This document shows, one piece after another, positions 60,121 through 64,000 of a stretch of 64,000 nucleotides of DNA; positions within the stretch are counted from its first letter, which is position 1, and every line of letters starts with the position of its first letter. A model generated the notes under the pieces. The model ran no database searches and had not been told where the DNA came from. It saw nothing but the letters and a program-made list of their open reading frames with translations. The position numbers and the translations under genes are program-made. This DNA comes from Malania oleifera (taxonomy: Eukaryota; Streptophyta; Magnoliopsida; Santalales; Ximeniaceae): NCBI RefSeq assembly GCF_029873635.1, contig NC_080417.1:30368214-30432213 (forward strand), written 5' to 3'.

Positions 60121-61060
60121 ATGGACCTAGGAGGCAATAGCGCTCACGCTAGTGGGGATGATGGTGTTGGCCCTTCTAGCGTAGTAGGTGGGGATTCAGA
60201 TGCTATGCTACGTAGTGTGGCTCAACAAGTTATGACTGAGTTAGCGCAGAGTTCTAAAGAGCAGGGAGGTCCATCCTCAGCTCAGGGATGTACCATAGAG
60301 AAATTTATGAAGATGAATCCGCCTGCTTTTTCTGGAGCGACTGATCCTGCAGTTGCTGAAAACTGGGTGTAGGAGGTAGAGAAGATTTTGACAGTACTTC
60401 ATTGTATCGATGATCAGAGAGTTTTATATGCTATGTATAGGATGACGGGGGAGGCCGAGAGATGGTGGGTAGCCACCATATTGTTGGAGGAGCAGAGGGC
60501 TATACCAGTTCCGATGACCTGGGCTCGTTTTAGGGACATGTTCTTTGATAGATATTATCCTGCTTCAATCAGAGAGGCTCGAGTACAGGAGTTTCTGATT
60601 CTGTCCCAGGGGTCATTGACTGTCCAGCAGTATGCGGCGAGATTTATCGAGCTCTCTCGTTTTTGCCCATATATCATCCCCGATGAAGTGAAGAAGGCCA
60701 GAATGTTTGAGAGGAACTTGAGACCAGACATTTACAGACAGGTGGCAGTATTGAGGATCCAGGATTTTGCAGAATTGGTTGACAGGGCCACTATAGTGAA
60801 GGAGAGTCTATCTAGAGAGACGGAGATGTAGAGTCAAAAGAAGAGGACAACGCCCTCGAGTTTTTAGGTGGGTCCCAGCTAAAGCCCTTGGAGAGGAGGT
60901 AGATTTGGCGGAGGCCAGAGGCAGATGGTAGAGCACAGGGGATTTCAGGGTGGACAGCTTCCTGCCATTTGTCCCATATGTGGACGGAGACATCCTGGTG
61001 AGTGCCGACTGGGGGAGAATGTTTGTTACCGCTGTGGGAGGTCGGGTCATATGGCTCGAT
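60121..61060 (+). pseudogene. Gypsy H gag with zinc knuckles (stops)
   Basis: The ATG at 60121 starts MDLGGNSAHASGDDG. The retrotransposon gag domain is recognisable: FMKMNPPAFSGATDP, EAERWWVA, FRDMFFDRYYPASIREARVQEF, FCPYIIPDEVKKARMFERNLR. A TAG at 60370 falls in the ENWV-EVEKIL block. A stop at 60829 and others follow before CPICGRRHPGEC and an intact CCHC knuckle CYRCGRSGHMARSC (about 61025-61066). Confidence 0.85.
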
Positions 61061-61119
61061 CATGTCAGATGCCATCAAATTATGCACAGGCTCCCAGTCC
61101 ATTTCGAGGTGGATATCAG

Positions 61120-64000
61120 GCGCCCTGCGGTGGTCAGCAGAGGAACACAGCACCGGCGAGGGTCTATGCGTTGACACCGGGAGACGATGAGACGGCTAGA
61201 GACGTGGTCACAGGTACTCTTACTGCTTTACCATATAGAATGATTGTTTTTTTTTATACATGTGCCACCCACTCTTTTAAATCAATAGGATATGTGAAGA
61301 TAGCTGGAATAGAGACACGATCATTAGATATAGAATTGTCTGTGGGTACGTCGATGGGATCTGTGATTAGATGCAGGAGGGTACTTCAGAATTTTCTAGT
61401 AAGTATTCAGGAGAGAGTGCTGTTAGCCGATCTTGTGGTCTTGGATATAGAGGGATTTGATGTGATACTGCGTATGGATTGGTTGGCCATTTATCATGCT
61501 AGTATAGATTGTCATCTGAAAGAAGTAGTTTTCAGACCCCCAGGTGAGCCAGAATTTAGATTTACGGGTTCACGCGTGTGTGCCTCACCATAGCTGGTGT
61601 CGCCTATTCAGGTGAGGAGAATGCTACAGGATGGTTGTTAGGGGTATGTCGCATACATAAAAGAATTGTCAAAAGAAGAATTGGGACAAACTGACATACC
61701 ACTAGTGAGAGAATTTCCAAATGTATTTCCAGAAGAATGTCTAGTTTGCCACCAGATCATGAGGTTGAGTTTACTATAGACTTGTTGCCGGGATCTGCAC
61801 CAGTATCTAAAGCACCGTACCATATGGCTCTAGTCAAGTTGAAAGAACTGAAAGATTAGTTACAGGAATTACTGGATAAAGGTTTTATCAGGCCCAGTGT
61901 GTCGTCCTAGGGAGCGCCAGTTCTGTTCGTGAAGAAGAAAGATGGAACCATGAGATTATGCATTAATTATAGGGAGATAAATAAATTGACAGTCAAGAAT
62001 AAATATCCTCTCCCTAGGATCGATGATTTATTTGATCAACTCCAGGGGACCCAAGTTTACTCTAAAATTGATCTGCGGTCGGGCTACCACTAGGTGAAAG
62101 TTAAAGCAGAGGACATTTCGAAGACCGCATTTCGTATCAGGTATGGGCATTACGAGTTTTTAGTAATGCCATTTGGGTTGACTAATGCACCAGCGGTTTT
62201 CATAGATTTAATGATTCGGGTGTTCCATCAGTATTTGGACCAGTTTGTGGTTGTGTTTATTGATGATATATTGGTCTACTCGATGAGTTTTAAGGAGCAC
62301 GAGCATCATTTGAGACTGGTGTTGCAGGTATTAAGGGCAAGGAAATTATATGCGAAATTCAAGAAATGTGAGTTTTGGTTAAGACATGTTACTTTTCTCG
62401 GCCATGTGATCTCAGAAGCAGGAGTATCAGTTGATCTGAGTAAGATAGAGGCAGTGGTGAGTTGGGAAAGGCCAGGAAATGTTCAGGAAGTTAGGAGTTT
62501 TCTGGGGTTAGCAGGATATTACCGGCGTTTTTTGGATGGTTTCTTTAGGTTATCAGGTCCATTAACACAACTTACAAGGAAAATGTAAAATTTGAATGGA
62601 TTGGTGACTGTGAGTAGAGTTTCCAAGAGTTAAAATAGCGGTTAGTTTCAGCTCCGGTATTGGCTATTCCTTCAGGGGAGGATGGGTTTGTAATATACAG
62701 TGATGCCTCTTTGAAGGGCTTTGATGCGTGTTGATGCAGCACGACATGGTTATTGCATATGCGTCCAGACAGCTTAAAGAATATGAGACGAATTATCCTG
62801 TCTATGATTTAGAACTTGCTGCAGTGGTGTATGCTCTCAAAATCTAGAGGCATTATTTATATGGTGGAAAGTGCAAGATTTTCACAGATCATAAGAGTTT
62901 GAAATATTTCTTCACTCAGAAAGAGTTGAATATGCGACAAAGAAGGTGGCTAAAACTTATTAAAGACTATGATTGCACGATTAGTTACCACCCAAGAAAA
63001 GTGAACGTAGTGACAAATGCTCTGAGCAGAAAATTTGGGGGACTCGTACTGGCAGCCATGGAGATTCCACATTCAATTTTAGTGGATTTGGAGAAGCTTA
63101 GTTTAGAGTAAATAGAGGAGAGTCCGCAGGCAATCATTGCCAGTCTAGTGATTCAGCCTACACTATACGAGAGGATTAAAGCAACTAAGGGTGATGATGT
63201 AGAGTTGGCAGCGGTGATGGCTAGAGTACGTGATGGACAGGGTGGGGAGTTCAGCATATCAGATGACGGAGCTCTTCGATTCCGTACTAGACTATGTGTT
63301 TCAGCATATACTGAGATCAAGAGAACTATACTGGTGGAGGCTCACAGATCCCTATACACAGTCCATCCCGGCAGTACTAAAATGTACAGGGACCTACGAG
63401 AATATTTCTGATGGAGTGGAATGAAGAGGGAGATAGTTGAATTTGTTCAGCAATGCTTGATGTGTCAACATGTTAAAGCTGAGCACCAAAAACTAGCAGG
63501 ACAGTTGCAGCCATTGTTCATTCCAGAATGGAAATGGGACCACGTTTCGATGGACTTCGTTACAAGGCTACCACCAGTACGATAGGGATTGAATGCAATT
63601 TGGGTAGTTGTAGATCGTCTAACGAAGACCGCTCATTTCATCCCTATTAAAATCATTTATTCCATGGACAGATTGGCAGAGATATATGTTCAGGAGATAG
63701 TTCGTGTTCATGGAGTACCAGTATCCATAGTCTCGAACCGAGATCCTCGGTTTACTTCACAATTCTAGAAAAGTTTCTAGGAGGCTATGGGTACACATCT
63801 AGCTTTTAGCACTGCTTTTCATCTCCAGATAGATGGTCAGACTGAGAGGATGATTTAGACACTAGAGGATATGCTTCGTGCTTGTGTTCTTGATTTTGGA
63901 GGTAGTTGGATCCAGTTTATGCCGTTAGTTGAATTTGCTTATAATAATAGCTATCAGGCTAGTATCGGCATGGCTCCATATGAGGCATTATATGGCAGAA
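61120..64000 (+). pseudogene. Gypsy H pol: protease, RT, RNase H, integrase (partial)
   Basis: The protease (61240-61590) has YTCATHSFKSIGYV where DSGATHSF is usual, so the catalytic Asp is lost. RT (61740-62588) shows [22 protein letters not shown], an intact [10 protein letters not shown] and GYYRRFLDG. RNase H (62640-63050) has [14 protein letters not shown] text and [13 protein letters not shown]. The integrase zinc region (63330-63480, HRSLYTVHPG..CLMCQ) and core ([24 protein letters not shown]) follow. The SDRD block reads SNRD. Reading reaches the window edge at YEALYGR. Stops are frequent. Confidence 0.88.

Larger units (their letters stand above)
57560..64000 (+). mobile_element. Gypsy H: Tekay/Del-like Ty3/gypsy element (3' end outside the window)
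   Basis: 5' LTR 57560-59799, primer-binding site, gag from 60121, then protease, RT, RNase H and integrase up to the window edge. Order and motifs are those of Tekay/Del chromoviruses. Numerous stops (for example 60370, 60829, 62091, 62586) and a lost protease active-site Asp make it inactive. Confidence 0.9.

Overview
The window comes from a repeat-rich flowering plant nuclear genome, probably a dicot. The evidence is AT-rich DNA full of Ty1/copia and Ty3/gypsy LTR retrotransposons, microsatellites, and one split host gene with plant-type splice sites. No rRNA or tRNA gene, CRISPR array or bacterial operon was recognised. The organism cannot be named from this sequence.

Layout. Positions 1-22190 are a nest of copia elements. 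A Tork/Tnt1-like element (C, + strand) was interrupted by a SIRE-like element (A, - strand). A was interrupted in gag by a second SIRE-like element (B, + strand, 4861-14686), which has both LTRs and a CTTAG target duplication. C's 3' LTR was interrupted by a solo LTR (D, 19920-21759). Positions 24067-37810 hold the only host gene recognised, a three-exon plant-specific TFIIB-related protein (pBRP) of 533 codons. Its 9.6-kb second intron contains a chromodomain-bearing gypsy element (E, 28643-34711, TACTC duplication), itself interrupted by a hAT-type non-autonomous element (29288-30171, 8-bp duplication). Intron 1 holds another hAT-like non-autonomous element. From about 41000 to the end is a second nest: remnants of - strand gypsy elements (J, G), a gypsy LTR (I) inserted in G, a SIRE-like copia element (F, from 45656) inserted in I, a solo gypsy LTR (K, 47699-50055, ATAGG duplication) inserted in F gag, and a Tekay/Del-like gypsy element (H, from 57560) inserted in F's 3' LTR. 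All retroelement coding regions carry stops or frameshifts.

Most interesting observation. The LTRs of several unrelated families carry arrays of short palindromes with the same GTCGAC centre but family-specific flanks: TTC..GAA (copia A, copia C, gypsy H), TCG..CGA (copia B and solo LTR D), TCA..TGA (copia F), and possibly ACC..GGT (an unassigned stretch near 22600). In A and H, from different superfamilies, the copies alternate at 20-21 and 24-25 bp with longer gaps of 46-48 bp. Almost all deviations from consensus in the H array are CpG transitions. This looks like a shared cis-regulatory or protein-binding code of LTRs. I do not know of a description of it.
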